This document shows positions 34,067 through 46,121 of a stretch of 64,000 nucleotides of DNA, piece by piece. Position 1 is the first letter of the stretch. Each line of letters starts with the position of its first letter. Made by a program: the position numbers and the translations under genes. The notes below the pieces were generated by a model. It was not told the DNA's origin. It worked only from the letters and a program-made list of their open reading frames with translations, and ran no database searches. This DNA is from Shinisaurus crocodilurus (taxonomy: Eukaryota; Chordata; Lepidosauria; Squamata; Shinisauridae): the NCBI GenBank assembly GCA_021292165.1, contig CM037880.1:180813085-180877084 (forward strand), in the 5' to 3' direction.

Positions 34067-35206
34067 TAGAATCATAGAAAAGTAGAGTTGGAAGGGGCCT
34101 ATAAGGCCATCAAGTCCAACCCCCTGCGCAACGCAGGAATCCAAATCAAAGCATTCCTGACAGATGACTGTCCAGCTGCACCTTGAATGCCTCCAGAGTA
34201 GAAGAGCCCACCACCTCCCTAGGTAGTTTATTTATTATTTACATTTATTTATCGCCCATCTGGCTGGCAACCGGCCACCCTGGGCGATGTACATAAGATA
34301 AAAACAGAATAAAATACATTTAAAACAGTATAACATTTTAAAATCTTAGCCCACCCCATATTCCCGCGTGAATATGGTTCCATAGTTGGTTCCATTGTCT
34401 TATTGCTCTGACAGTCAGGAAATTTTTCCTGATGTTTAGGTGGAATCTGGGTTCCTGTAACTTGAGCATATTATTCCATGTCCTGCAAACTGGGATGATC
34501 GAAAAGAGATCCTGGCCCTCCTCTGTGTGACAACCCTTCAAGTACTGGAAGAGTGCTATCATATCTCCCCTCAGTCTCCTCTTCTGAAGGCTAAACATGC
34601 CCAGTTCTTTCAGTCTCTCCTCATAGGGCCTTGTTTCCAGTCCCTTTATCATCTTTGTTGCCCTCCTCTGAACCCTCTCGTTTGTCTACAACATTCTTCT
34701 TAAAGTGTGGCGCCCAGAACTGGACGCAGTACTCAAGATGAGGCCTAACCAGTGCTGAGTAAAGGGGAATTATCACTTCACGTGATTTGGAAGCTATACT
34801 TCTATTAATACAGCCCAAAATAGCTTTTGCCTTCTTTGCAGCCACATTGCATTGCTGGCTCATATTCAGTTTGTGATCTACAACAATTCCAAGATCCTTC
34901 TCACTTGTAGTATTGTTGAGCCAAGTGTCCTTCGTTCTGTAACCGTGCATTTGGTTTCCTTTCCTTAGGTGTAGCACTTGGCATTTATCCCTATTAAATT
35001 TCATTCTGTTGTTTTCGGCCCAGCGCTCCAGCCTATCGAGATCACTTTGAATTTTGTTTGTCTTCCAGAGTATTAGCTGTTCCACCCAATTTTGTGTCAT
35101 CTGCAAATTTGATAAGCATTCCCTGCACTTCCTCATCCAAGTCATTAATAAAGATGTTGAATAGCACTGGGTCCAGGACCGAGCCCTGTAGTACCCCTTG
35201 TATAGG
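34067..35206 (-). mobile_element. CR1 LINE inserted into an L2-like element
   Basis: The 3' end is at 34067 (TCTATGATTCT in the minus sense). Minus-strand frames show AENNRMKFNRDKCQVLHL, LGIVVDHKLNMSQQC, YSALVRPHLEYCVQFWAPHF and [20 protein letters not shown], the C-terminal half of CR1 ORF2. Several frame breaks occur, for example near 34670 and 35070. The 5' truncation point is near the GVPQGS block at 35206. Confidence 0.9.
34228..34376 (-). mobile_element. L2 LINE 3' tail nested in the CR1
   Basis: The segment TTTACATTTATTTATCGCCC through CCACCCCATATTCCCGCGTG is the complement of the L2 3' UTR seen intact at about 39235-39357. It interrupts the CR1 phrase CTAGGTAGTT/GGTTCCATTG, with TAGTT on both sides as a short target duplication. 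Confidence 0.85.
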
Positions 35207-35450
35207 AGAAGGTAGTCTTTCAGGTTGCCTGGTTCCAAGCTGTATAAGGCTTTATTGGTCATAACCAGCACTTTGAACTGTGCCCAGAAAGAGACAGGTA
35301 GCCACTGAAGCTTCTCATAACAAGGGAGTCACGTGCGCCCTGTAACCGGTCCTCGTCAGCAGCTTGGCTGCAGCATTCTGGACCAGCTGAAGTTTCCAAA
35401 CAGTTTTCAAAGGCAGCCCCACATAGAGTGCATTACAGTAGTCCAGGGAT
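35207..35450 (-). mobile_element. L2-like LINE fragment, continuation
   Basis: In minus sense [20 protein letters not shown] and VQNAAAKLL can be read, the same block as in the copy at 38755. It is the 5' part of the element at 33641 that CR1 split. Confidence 0.75.
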
Positions 35451-35600
35451 TCTTAAACTTTCTACCCCCAGGGTCCACTTGAGAGAGCTGAAAATGACTG
35501 AGGTCCACTAGTCGCAAAATGGTGCTGCAGGGTCAGAGCCAATCACAAAATGATGGCAGATGGAGGCGGAGTTTGGCCTAATCAGCTGGCAATTACTGAT
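35443..35600. mobile_element. Possible hAT-type end fragment
   Basis: CAGGGATTCTTAAACTTTCT has the form of a hAT terminus, but no right end or target duplication was found. Confidence 0.3.
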
Positions 35601-37791
35601 ATCATTTTACATTGATACCTAATCCCACTTTGGAAATTGTTAAATTCTTTGCCACAACTATTTCCTCGTAGCAGTGAGTTTTCTAGATCAGCTTTCCTTA
35701 AATGAAGTAGATATTCGCTATGGAGGTATCAAGACAGCGTCCCCATTTCAGGATTTGCTGAGCCAGAGGCTTTAAATAGAGAAGACTTTTTATTGTATAT
35801 TGTCCCCCCCCCCTCCACATGCCTCTTGAAGTATTTTTACTAATCTCCTGTCATTTCTTCCCCACTTTTCCTTTTAACTTGTAACCTATGCCCAACACTG
35901 CTAGCTTCTTTCATCCCTCCCTCCCGCTACTTTTACATTCACTTTCTCCTATAACAGCTTCCCTCCCTTATCCCCTTTTTCTGTATTCCTAGTTTTTTAA
36001 AAATTATTATTAAAAATATTAGCCTTGCTCTCTAGCCAGCTCCCACTGCCACACCTGCCTACACATTTGGAATTATTTGGAATTCGAACCTGATGTAACC
36101 GAGGCATGTGTGACTTTGGCCAGATCAGCCATCTTTAGGAATGGGCACAGTTGGCACAGTAGCCTCAGCTGAGCAGATGCACTTCATTTATAACATTAGT
36201 GCCCTTTCAATAAACCTGCTGTGGGGACCACCACAAAATCTGCTGTGGGGACCACCACAATATGCCTAATCAGTGGATTGCTGCTATGGCAGCTACCTGT
36301 TGCATCTATGGATCTTAGGCTGTGTCTTAATTCAGCAGAATTTTTTTGTGTCTATTGGACACTGCAACATCTCTTGAATCCTGCTGTTTTGGGAAGAAGG
36401 CCCTATATCTGGAAGGGGACTAGAGTTTTTTGGTCTTGGAGAAGAGCAGAAAAGCAGGTCCCATAGGATATTGAGGCTTTGCACAACTTTCTGGCCAGCC
36501 ATTGTGCTTTGATTGCCTCAATTCCATGGTGTTAATAAGGACAGCAACCACAGAAGCCCCCATTATGAAATATTTTATGCTGATTTCTAACCTTGTTTAA
36601 GGTAAATGGAAAGAAAAATATAGAATTCAATGTCTTTTAAAGCTGTGAAACCCTGAAAACCCAATATTGTGTAAGCAGGCATGCCTACATGTTTAAGACA
36701 ATCACCGAAATCCCGCTTACCTGACCTTGTGATAGCCAAAGATATGCAAGATACTACCCATCAACTCCCACCCTTTCCTCACATCAGGAAACTCATTGTT
36801 TTCTTTCTTCCCTTAATGTCTTAACACCTAAATATCCATTTTTCTAACATCTGATGAGCAATCTCAGAAGAAGAACTTGTTTTGTTTTTGTTTACTAAAT
36901 CCTGAGAAGGATAAAAAGAGCAACCCAAATCTACAGAACACACACAGAAGATCCCTTCCATCCTGCTCAGAACCCCATCCCCACTTTTCCTCCTCTCTGT
37001 CTCCCCTTCTGTTGCAGAGGAGCTCAACCGAAATATTCCACCCCATTCCAAATTCCAAAACCCCTTGGCTTTAGCACTCCCTGTTGCTCTTTTATGCCTC
37101 TCTATCCACTTTCTTCCAAAGCTCCTGCATTTGCTCTAACCCCCTTCTCAGAAATTCTCTCACAATTCCCCTCAACAGTCTGTTTCTCCTCCATTCAAAT
37201 TATTCGAGGCTGACACTTCTTCCTCTTCCTCCTTCTCCATGATCACACTCTCACACACAATTTTCTATGCTTCCCGGTGTACCTAACTTCACTATTGACT
37301 TTAAATGCTTGTTATCTTTAGCCTTTTCAATCTCAGTGTTAATGTATGGTTCTATTTCCCCAGATGTATGTATGGTTCTAATTCCCCAGATGTGTGATTT
37401 CAATTCATTTTAAATTCTTCTTTAATAAAACAAATAATTGCTTTCAAGGATCTCATTGTTGTCTCTGACTCTTTCAGCTTTTGGGGGGTATCAGATTTTC
37501 TTAAGCACCCAGCATTCAACACCAAAAGATGTATGTAAAATACACGTCTATGTAAATTAAAGCATACTTCGTAACAGACCAGACCAAGCTGACTTTGGTA
37601 GGTAAACTCTGTAAAATAAATTCTCTTGATTGTTTCTTACATTGTATGGGCTTGCTGTCCCACATCCAAATCCCAAACCCTCTCTTGTTCTTGAGTGTGT
37701 TTCTTTGGGGAAGGGAGGGGGGGTGTCAGTTAAATTTCCAAGCAGATCTCAGTTCTGGCTGGTTCCAAGCCAAGAGCTTCAATCTCAATCT

Positions 37792-37835
<44 letters not shown>

Positions 37836-38599
37836 TTGCAATAAGGTGCATGTGTGCTGCACCATTAGCATGCATACACCAATATTATGAGCCAGGAAAG
37901 AACCAAGGGAAAACAGAGAAGCTTTTTCTGAATGCTTGCCAAGGAAACTTGTAAATACTAAGAAGGCTCCAAATCAAACTGTGGGGGAGTTCGCCGATCA
38001 CTAATTGATTTCAGAGGGAGAAGTTCAGCAGGTAATTAGGCAGGCCATTAAAGTTGCCTTTTCTCTAAAAAGCGAACATGGGACACCATACCCATCTGCT
38101 GATGTAGGAACTAGGAACTGCAAAAGACCAGTCTGTACTTTGGTCCTGGGGCGGGGAAATGTGGATGTACAAAGAAGGCAGCAAAGGCAATAGGCTTTGG
38201 AACTAACTGTCAGACATTGTCCTGGGGCTCAGGTGCTGTTGTTACTTTGGGACTAGTGCCACCTGCTTCTGTCCCCAGTTGCTTGTACCAGCTCAACCGG
38301 CATAATTGTAAACTAGCAGATATTATAAAAGCTCTATAAATCTCCATTCTCCTCTCTGGAACTTCCTATGGCATGAAAAAGGTGGAATGTGGAACAATAG
38401 GAATTAAGACATACAAAAACTCACAGGAAACAAAGCCTAGTATTTCCAGAAGAAGGGGATTCCCCCATCCATTCAGCCTCTACTGAAATGCACTGAAAAG
38501 GGAAAGCCTATCCAGCTTTTCCTTTCTGAGAAGTAGGTTTTCATTCCCCACCCCCAACAGAAGCTTGTCCATTCAGGATGGCACAAGATCAAAATAGGG
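35601..38599. other. Intergenic sequence, little recognised
   Basis: It contains a pyrimidine-rich stretch (about 36950-37250) and a (TC)n run at 37794-37831. No gene, RNA or transposon is supportable. Confidence 0.4.
37794..37831 (+). repeat. (TC)n microsatellite
   Basis: An uninterrupted TC run preceded by AATCTC hexamers. Confidence 0.95.
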
Positions 38600-38710
38600 C
38601 AGAGGTGGGGAACTTGTGTGGCCCTCCAGCTGTTCCTCAACTCCATCTCCCATCAGCCCCAGGCAGCATGGCTAATGGTCAGCCCCAGCCAGTATGGCTA
38701 ATATGTAGTA
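38600..38710. mobile_element. Degraded palindromic hAT-type MITE
   Basis: It starts CAGAGGTGGGGAACTTG with the GGCCCTCCAG block. The right half is rearranged, with a GCCAGTATGGCTAAT repeat. Confidence 0.5.
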
Positions 38711-38754
38711 CAACAACATATTAGCAGGCAGGCCACCCACCGCTGAAATCCTGT

Positions 38755-39358
38755 CAGCCATAGGATTTTATCTTGGTCTCCTCTCGCCTAGACTACTGTA
38801 ATGCACTTTACGTGGGGTTACCCTTGAAGACGGTTCGGAAGCTACAGCTGGTACAGAATGCGGCGGCTCACCTGGTTAAAGGCAGCCGCCGGCGGGACCA
38901 CATCACGCCAGTGCTGAAGGAGTTGCACTGGCTACCAGTTGCTTGCCGAGCCGAATTCAAGGTGTTAGGTTTTGACCTTTAAAACCCTATACGGCTCCGG
39001 TCCAGTCTATCTCAAGGAGCGTCTCTAGCAACACCAAGTAGGCCGCTCAACAAGATCTGCCACGGACGGCCTTCTCCTTGTCCCTTCAGCCAGAGCAGCT
39101 AGACTGGTGGGGACAAGGAAGAGGGCCTTTTCTGTGGCGGCCCCCATACTGTGGAACTCTCTCCCGAGTGACCTCCGCCATGCCCCCTCTCTGCTGAGCT
39201 TCCACCGCTCATTAAAAACCTGGCTGTTCAGGCGGGAATATGGGGTGGGTTAAGATTTTAAAATTTTTATACTGTTTTAAATGTATTTTATTGTTTTTAT
39301 TCTATGTACATCGCCCAGGGTGGCCAGTTGCCGGCCAGATGGGCGATTAATAAATGTA

Positions 39359-39397
<39 letters not shown>

Positions 39398-39398
39398 C
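38755..39398 (+). mobile_element. L2-type LINE, 5'-truncated
   Basis: [35 protein letters not shown] and [18 protein letters not shown] are the ORF2 C-terminus of L2-group LINEs. A single-base frame break near 38975 precedes AFSVAAPILWNSLPSDLRH. The 3' UTR (TGTACATCGCCCAGGGTGGC) ends in an (AAT)n tail at 39358-39397. It is the best preserved L2 in the window. Confidence 0.9.
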
Positions 39399-39795
39399 AG
39401 TATTGCTACCTGCACATTCCAGTAAATGCCATGGAGCGCAGTGCGATGATGGCAACCTCAAGGCATATGAGCAGCACAAAGAATCACAGAATTGCAAAAA
39501 TTAGAAGATCCAGAAGATTACTTAGGCCTCACAAAATGCAATGAAGTGGTTTGGTGAAATAGACAGCAGCCCTTCTCCATTGCCCATTTGACTCAGTAAG
39601 GTGCTAGATCCAGCTAGGGTGCTTCACTGACCCTAGTAATGACCTCTCATCTGTTTCTCTGCCACCACTCAGAGTCTTCCTTTTAACTGAGAATACAATT
39701 TCAGTATCACAAATACTTTTAGTAAAGTTCTTTGTTACTGCTCAGTTTCTGTTACCTCTTACATAAGGGTTTACCAGGTGTGAGAATTTCCAGAG

Positions 39796-40362
39796 GGGTA
39801 GCAGTGTTAATTTGTTGCAGCAAAAATAACAGAGAGTCTTGTGGCTCCTTAAAGATGAACAAATCTATGATGGGATAAGTCAAGCTGTAGAACCTCAAGC
39901 CCCGGGGTCAAATCCAGCCTGCTTGGGTTCCCAATCTGGGGTTCCCCAGATGGCCACACCCCCTCCCTTGGTTCCACCCACTTTCCTGGGTGGCATTGTG
40001 GTCCCACTGCCTTTTTCCTTCAGCCCCACCCCCCACTGGAATGCCCCCCCCCCAGCTTTTCCAAAATTGAATTTGGCCCTCAGGCTGAAAGAAATTGTGT
40101 CATAAGCTTTTGTGGGCAGAAGTTCACTTCATCAGATGCATGAATGTTATTCTGAGTTACAAGTATATATACACATTGTTGGGGAACTGTAAACAGAGCA
40201 CTTGGAGGAAAACAAAATGCAGAAAGTACAGATATGATCATTATTAACCAAGGCCATTCACAAAACAGTTGTTGGGTGAGGTGATAACACAGACATCCTT
40301 GCATTGGTGAGCTGATTTTAAAACACACACCTTTGTCCCTGTTCAAACCACAGGAGATAGAG
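39796..40362 (-). mobile_element. Penelope-like element, 3' region
   Basis: In minus sense CATGCATCTGATGAAGTGAA, ACAAAAGCTTATGACACAAT and AAGGAGCCACAAGACTCTCT form a 3' UTR that is widespread in reptiles. It leads without a break into the GIY-YIG coding relic at 41039. A foreign segment of about 225 bp (39877-40101) interrupts it, flanked by ATAAG on both sides. Confidence 0.6.
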
Positions 40363-41030
40363 CAGGGATGGGGACTCGGACTCCAGGACTCAACTCGTGA
40401 GTCGGACTGAGTCCCCCCTCTGACTCGAGTCAGACTCGAGTCCCAATATTTGTAATGGGACTCGAGACTCGACTCGGGACTCGAGACCAAGGACTCGTGT
40501 TCCAAAATTGTGTTCCTCAAATGCAACATGGATAGGTTTTAGGAAGTACAGCAAGTTTATTTTTAAAAATCATTTTCCTAAAATGCAACCTTTCAGACAT
40601 TTTGGGTTTGGCTGCCTCTGCCTACCTGTTTGGGGTTCCCAGCCTCCTCTGCCTGCCTGGTCTCTTCTTAACCAGTTCCACAGTTTGAATTGTCCAAGAC
40701 AAAGGCCTCTGCCTGCCTGCTTTGGGGTTCCCTGCCTCCTCTGCCTGTCTGGTTATTTTGGGTTTGTCTGCCTGGTCTGTTCTTGCCAAAATCAGTTGCA
40801 GAGTTTTGAAATAAAAAGGCACACTTGTGCCTAGACTTTATTTAAGCCACACATCTGAAATAGCCTTATTTTGTTGGGGGAAAGCCCCATTGATTTTAAT
40901 AGGGACTTGTGGAGTCAGCTTTGGGAGTGACTCGTGACTCGTGAGTCACCATTTTGGACCAAGGACTCGGACTCGAGAGACTCGGGTCCAAAGACTCGTG
41001 ACTCGACTCGAGGACTCTTCAACATCCCTG
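40363..41030. mobile_element. Non-autonomous hAT transposon with GACTC arrays (copy 1)
   Basis: The ends are CAGGGATG and CATCCCTG with a perfect 8-bp target duplication AGATAGAG (40355-40362 and 41031-41038). The first and last 120-140 bp are packed with ACTCG units in both orientations (about 17 on the plus strand), many inside GACTCGAG palindromes. The 400-bp core is built from CTGCCTCTGCCTGCCTG-type repeats. It has no transposase. It lies inside the Penelope-like relic. The minus-strand open frame in the core is also present in copy 2 but resembles nothing I know. Confidence 0.92.
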
Positions 41031-41038
41031 AGATAGAG

Positions 41039-41556
41039 TTGTACCTCTTGATGGATGTTTCACATTGGAATCTGTATCTGAAGTTCCTTGGTTCAAGAAT
41101 GCCACCTTAAGGTCAGTGATAGCATGTCCTGGGAGGCCAAAATGATTTCCCCACTGGTTTTTAAATATTGCCATTTATGCTGTCAGATTTGGGTCCATTT
41201 GTTCTTTTGTGTAGAGACTGGTGTGTTTGTTCTATGTAGAATGCAGAAGGACATTGTTGGAAAATGATGGCATGTATTACATTGGAAGTTGAGCAGGTGC
41301 ACGTGAATCTCTGATGTTGTGAATGACATTATTCAGTCCTGTAGTAGTGTTGCCAGAGTAGACATGGTTTGACATCTGGATCTTCCACTGGGTCTGGATC
41401 CTGTGTCTGCTATGAGGTGTGCTGTTGCTGGTGAATATCCTTTTTAGGTTGGGTGGCTGTCTGTCAGGAAATACGGGTGTACCACCCAAGGCCTGTGAGA
41501 AGGAAGTGTCATGTCCAGGTTGGGCAGTAGATAATTGATGATGTGTTTGCATTTAT
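41039..41556 (-). pseudogene. Penelope-like element, GIY-YIG endonuclease relic
   Basis: In minus sense the frame reads PPNLKRIFTSNSTPHSR, then NNVIHNIRDSRAPAQLPMYM, and after stops GNHFGLPGHAITDLKVAFL. These align by eye with the end of a Penelope-like reverse transcriptase and with the GIY-YIG nuclease: the NVVYLIRC-type block and the VGEHFxxPGHSxxDL block. Zinc-binding Cys residues of the family are replaced (IRDSRAP for IRCxxC). At least two stops are present in the distal half. It is a dead copy, 5'-truncated near 41556. Confidence 0.7.
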
Positions 41557-42399
41557 TTGAAAAGAAACAATTTGTTCTTACAAAGAAAAACCTAAAAATC
41601 TAAATGCACAATCAATCTTAGCATCACAAGTTTGGAATTCAAGTCACTAGTTAAAAATACATCTTTCCTGGTCCACAATATTCAACTGTAGCAATGTTTG
41701 TTACACATTTTCAATAATTGTACCTGCTAGCATTGTAGCTGATACAACTTTTCCTTTAACATAAATATGCCTTTCTGCCTAAAACCCTCATCCTGATCTG
41801 TTACAACCTCCCTCAACAGTCAACTGTCATATGCCAACTGTCTCTTCTAACTATCAACAACTGCTTCTCCCCCCCCCCCGCCCCCATCATATTCTAAAAG
41901 CAGTTAAACTTTCCCTCACTGAATGCAGGGCCACTTCCATGTCACTCAAGTTCAAGTCTCGAAGTTATCCACCAGCGGAGCACAAAACCTCTGTTCACAA
42001 TTATACACTTGTACACAGCTTTATAATACACAGATAAACAACATGCAACTGAAATAGTCCTCTACACAAAACAACACCTCTACACGGAGTAAAATATGGG
42101 CATGCATGGGAGGTATACAAAAAGGGAAACTGTTGCTCTCTGAAAGTGCACTCACCACATTCTTATCACATATTTCTATCTAATCCTCTGCGGGGCTGAG
42201 CCCACGGTAAACCAGTTTTACTAGAATGAAACAGCCAGAGCTAGCTGTGTACAATGCTGCTGGGCTGGTGTGAAGGCCTCTTACTCCAAGGGAGGGAGAA
42301 CAAGGGCACAAAACTGCCACCCTCTATCTTGCCTCCTACAGCCATCCTGCCTCCTACAGCCAACCAACTCTAAGTAGCAGCCCTTGGTCTAAGACGCAG
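41557..42399. other. Intergenic sequence, nothing recognised
   Basis: AT-rich sequence with a poly-C run at 41871-41885. No gene or named repeat. Confidence 0.4.
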
Positions 42400-43080
42400 G
42401 GTTTAGCACTGAACCGTAGAGAAGCAAACCACACTCCTTAGGGTTAAAAGGAAAGTTTATTAAAGGATTAAATGTTGGAATATGGCGTCTCATATTCAGG
42501 TTTGCCTTCGAGCAAGAAGGTAACACCACAGAGTTTTCAACAGACATGTCCAAGGTCTTGGATGTGAGCATTGTCACCTTTGGCCCAGTGTAGAAGGGTG
42601 TACAGTTATGCACTAATTGGCTTCAAGGTAAATTGGAGCCAGGAACAGATAGATTGGATTCAGCTGGGGATTACCTCATTCTATGGGTGCAGCTGGCATT
42701 ACATAATCTATGGGTGTAACTGTACAGATAGGTATATAAGGTGGTCAATGTCTCTGTGTTCTTGTTGGGGGAAAAGGAGTTATTTGTATTAAGGATTAAT
42801 TGAGTAAGAGCATTCTGTGAGTATAGAGATAGTTTATGTATGTCTAGACTGTACTTGTTTTTGTCTGACATACTGTTCTCTTTCACTTTTGTAAAATAGC
42901 ACTCTGTGTATGTTCTTTTCCTGTTTTTTCAAGTCTTAGTTTAGTAAACCCTTTTGCTAAAGAAAACAGACTTGTGTTTTGCTTTTTTGCCTACTGGCCT
43001 AGCATCAGCTACCCACGCCACAATCTCTCCGCTGCGGATTCTGCAGCTGCTGGGTACAAGGTTGTTTAACTTTGTTCCCC
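42400..43080 (+). other. Possible LTR-like segment
   Basis: It has a TATA-like GGTATATAAGG near 42732, then sequence that loosely resembles the R-U5 part of a retroviral LTR (AGTTTAGTAAACCC near 42940, then a GT-rich stretch). I could not find TG/CA ends, a target duplication or any internal coding region. It is a weak suggestion only. Confidence 0.2.
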
Positions 43081-43643
43081 CCCCCCCCCCCGGCGGCTCA
43101 GATTTCCAACATTAAAGGGGTAAAAAAGGAGGAAGGGAAATGAGGGATAGAAACACAAAATACAATTCCGAAGCGCAGATTCCGTTGATACACTCAGTCA
43201 AGAAATAAAACAATAAAGCTAGCTCACCCAAGCCAGGTTCTTTCAACCCAGCAATTTTCCAAAGCTGGGACAAAAGAAAACATTGAACTGCCTGTGGGGC
43301 TGCACTATATTCCTCCCCCTAGTAACTGGCCTGATCCTCTTAACCAATCACTGGTCAATCTCTCATCTGATCTTTCATCCATTGCCTGACCAGGTCCCAG
43401 CTGTAAATTATTCGGGGATTAGCATAGCTTGACCAAATGGCCTTGAAAACAAGGCGGCTATATTTTACTATATTTTACGTGATAAGGTGTTACAGCTGGT
43501 GCCAAGAAGGATCTTCTCTATGGGGCCCTTCAAAGGGGAATACAGCTCCTATCCAAAAGAGCTTTTCTTCACAGCTGGCACTTGTGACATGATGAACCCC
43601 CTCACCACTTCCTGAAGCAGTATGGAAGTGTTTTTAAAATAGT

Positions 43644-43672
43644 CGATGATGATGATGATGATGATGATGATG
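43644..43672 (+). repeat. (GAT)n microsatellite
   Basis: Roughly ten GAT units. It may be the tail of a small LINE fragment. Confidence 0.9.
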
Positions 43673-43796
43673 TTATGTGCTTGGGGTCAGTCTAGATTAC
43701 CTTTCAGGTATCCCTTGAAACTCAGTGCCTCTGATTACAAAGTGATGCAGGCTTCCCCCTCCCCATCCCACTCTGTAGCTCTTGAATTGGTAGCTT

Positions 43797-44390
43797 TTGT
43801 TCTACTATTTTATTTTATTTATTACTATACACAAATGCCCATACAAGATCATAATCAAACAAAACAAATATACAATAATATACAATTAAAACTAACTAAT
43901 ACAATTAAGAATAAAAACAGAATAAAAATTCCATAAAAATTGATAAAAGTTCCTTAAAAGTGTAATAAAATACTATAAAAGGAAGGCCTGCCAGAATAGT
44001 AAAATCTTCAGTGCCTGCTTAAAAACATTCAAAGAAGTTAGCAGACGCATTTCAATCAGCAGATCATTCCACAACTGAGGAGCAGCAAAGGAAAAAGTCC
44101 TTGGAGGATGTACAGCTGCCAGTCTCACATTGGGCAGCTGCAACAGCTGACCTTCAGAGGACCTTAAGCCGCAGTGGTACATAGGGGAGGAGGCATTCCC
44201 TAAGGTACTTTGGACCCAGACCATGTAGGGCTTTAAAGGTAAGAACCAGCACTTTATATTTTCCCCGGAAACAAATCAGCAGCCAGTGTAAAGATCTTAA
44301 AACCGGTGTTATATGGTCTCCACGGGGTGTCCCGGAGACCAACCTGGCCACCATATTTTGCACTAGTTGAAGTTTCCAAACTAGGCCTGG
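43797..44390 (-). mobile_element. L2-like LINE fragment
   Basis: Minus-strand frames show MQNMVARLVSGTPRGDHITP, VLRSLHWLL, LTFKALHGLGPKYL and, after a frame shift, TFSFAAPQLWNDL. This is the ORF2 C-terminus of an L2-group LINE distinct from the copy at 38755. The A-rich 3' region lies at 43797-43980. Confidence 0.8.
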
Positions 44391-44749
44391 GGGGTAAAGG
44401 AAGTCAGGCTGGAGAGTTTGAATAGAAGAGGGAGAAGAGAGCTGACTTGGGATCTCTAGAAAGAAATCCCTAGGCAGCTGAGGGGGAGGCAGAGGTCTGT
44501 GGGACTAACGTTGTGGACCCTCATCTTGAGCTCAATGTAAATAAACCTTTCATGAAAGAAATGCCACAAGCCTCCAGTGTCGTCCTCCTTGGGAAACTGA
44601 AGCCTGAGTAAGTGCTGGAGTCCTTGAAACTCCTCATCTCTCAGGAGTGTAACAATATAATAATGCAACGATTTAACTTTGATCATTTAAACATACAAAT
44701 GGCACTTTGAAAAATAAAGAGAGAAAGCCAGCTTGAAGCATGCCGGGCA

Positions 44750-44751
<2 letters not shown>

Positions 44752-44788
<37 letters not shown>
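44752..44788 (+). repeat. (GT)n microsatellite
   Basis: An uninterrupted GT run of about 18 units. Confidence 0.95.
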
Positions 44789-44789
<1 letters not shown>

Positions 44790-44814
44790 TGTGTGGCGGG
44801 GTGAAGAGTGACAG

Positions 44815-44953
44815 GACTGATGGGAGGGTGCTGTTGCACTCATATCCTGCTTGTGGGTTTCCTGTGGGCAGCTGGTTGGCCACTGTGTGAACAGGATGCT
44901 GGACTAGATGGACCCTTGGTCTGATCCAGCATGGTGCTTCTTATGTTCTTATG
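44815..44953 (+). mobile_element. CR1-like LINE 3' end (second lineage)
   Basis: The sequence CTGGTTGGCCACTGTGTGAA, GGACTAGATGGACCCTTGGT and CTTCTTATGTTCTTATG is the 3' end of the lineage also seen at 47387 and 55760, in the opposite orientation. Confidence 0.75.
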
Positions 44954-45626
44954 ACAATAGAAATAGTGCTGGCAAGTACATTTGTCCAATGTATTACAAT
45001 GGCAGAGGAAGTTGAGCTCACCGCAGCTCAGGAAAGAGGGAAAGAGAGAGAGAGAGAGAGAGAACGAACAAAACTCAGCAAGTTCTATTAGAAGAGATGT
45101 CTATAATATACTTTAAATGCACTCTGGACACCCGCAAGAAGTTCTTGCCTGGACTTCTTCCTGACATTGAATTTTTCTATAGCCCCTGTTCAGGCATTCT
45201 AGTACTGTATACTCTGGGGAGACTTTTCTATCCCTGTAGGCTGCTGGCAAAATATAGAACCACTTGTAAATCATGTGCTGAGCCTACATGGATAGAAAAG
45301 GTGCCCCACTGCAGAGATTACCCCTCAATATGTGGAGGGTGATGAGGATGGCAATGGGGTGTGTGTGAGCTAGCGTGTCCTCACTTTCCCCTCTTGTGTG
45401 TTCCTTGTACACAGAACTAGAATGGCTCAGATAGGGCTGATGTGCAGAGATATTTTTTGTACAGGGGACCATTCAGTCCAGTGGAGCAGTCTAGACACAG
45501 GTTTACCATCTCAGCCATTGTTCACAGGAATGTGGCCATAGTTCTTCAACCTCATGCACCAAGGCAGGGCTCTCCATAAGGAACATAGGAAACTGCTTTC
45601 TACCAGGTCAGATTGTTTGTCCATTG

Positions 45627-45815
45627 GGGAGGAGTCTTAGTCCTGTGGCAGCAGAGCATGTGCTGGGCAGGCAAAAGGTCCCAGGCTCAATCTCTGGCAT
45701 CTCCAGGAAGGGCTGGGAAAGATTCTCATCTGAAACCCTTAGAATCACTGGTGGTTAGCATGTACATAATACTGAGATAGACCAATGGTCTGATCTGGTA
45801 TAAGGCAAGTTCTTA
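45627..45815 (+). mobile_element. tRNA-derived SINE (second family)
   Basis: AGCAGAGCATGTGCTGGGCA, CCCAGGCTCAATCTCTGGCA (B-box-like), TCTCCAGGAAGGGCTGGGAA and ACCAATGGTCTGATCTGGTA appear in order. It has the plan of a tRNA-headed, CR1/L2-tailed SINE different from the one at 9019. Confidence 0.65.
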
Positions 45816-45844
45816 TGGGCCATCTAGTCCAGTATTGCCTACTG

Positions 45845-45957
45845 CAGGGGTAGGCAACCTGGTAAAACTCCCACCAGCCCCAGCCACCATGGCCAATGGC
45901 CAGGGATTATGGTGGTTATCATCCAAAACTTCTGTAGGGCACTAGGTTGCCTCCCCC
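45845..45957. mobile_element. Palindromic hAT-type MITE, shortened
   Basis: It starts CAGGGGTAGGCAACCTGG and ends with the complement GGTTGCCTCCCCC. Confidence 0.6.
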
Positions 45958-46113
45958 AAGTCTACTCTGCCTGGAGCAGTTCTCCAGGGACTCAAGCAAA
46001 GGGTCTTTCTGATCCTTTTTCTTTCTTAACTGGAGATGTCAGAGATTGACCATACATCTTCTGCACCCAGGTCATGTGCTCTGTCACTGAGCTACGGTCC
46101 CTCCCCTCCATAC
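45958..46113 (-). mobile_element. tRNA-derived SINE (second family), minus copy
   Basis: In minus sense GGGAGGGACCGTAGCTCAGT is a tRNA-like A box head. It is followed by GACATCTCCAGTTAAG and CCTGGAGAACTGCTCCAGGC. Confidence 0.6.
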
Positions 46114-46121
46114 CTTTAAGT

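Noticed and set aside
40370..41030. Regular short repeats that might suggest a CRISPR array
   Set aside because: The units are 5-8 bp, in both orientations, without unique spacers, inside a transposon with target duplications in a vertebrate genome.
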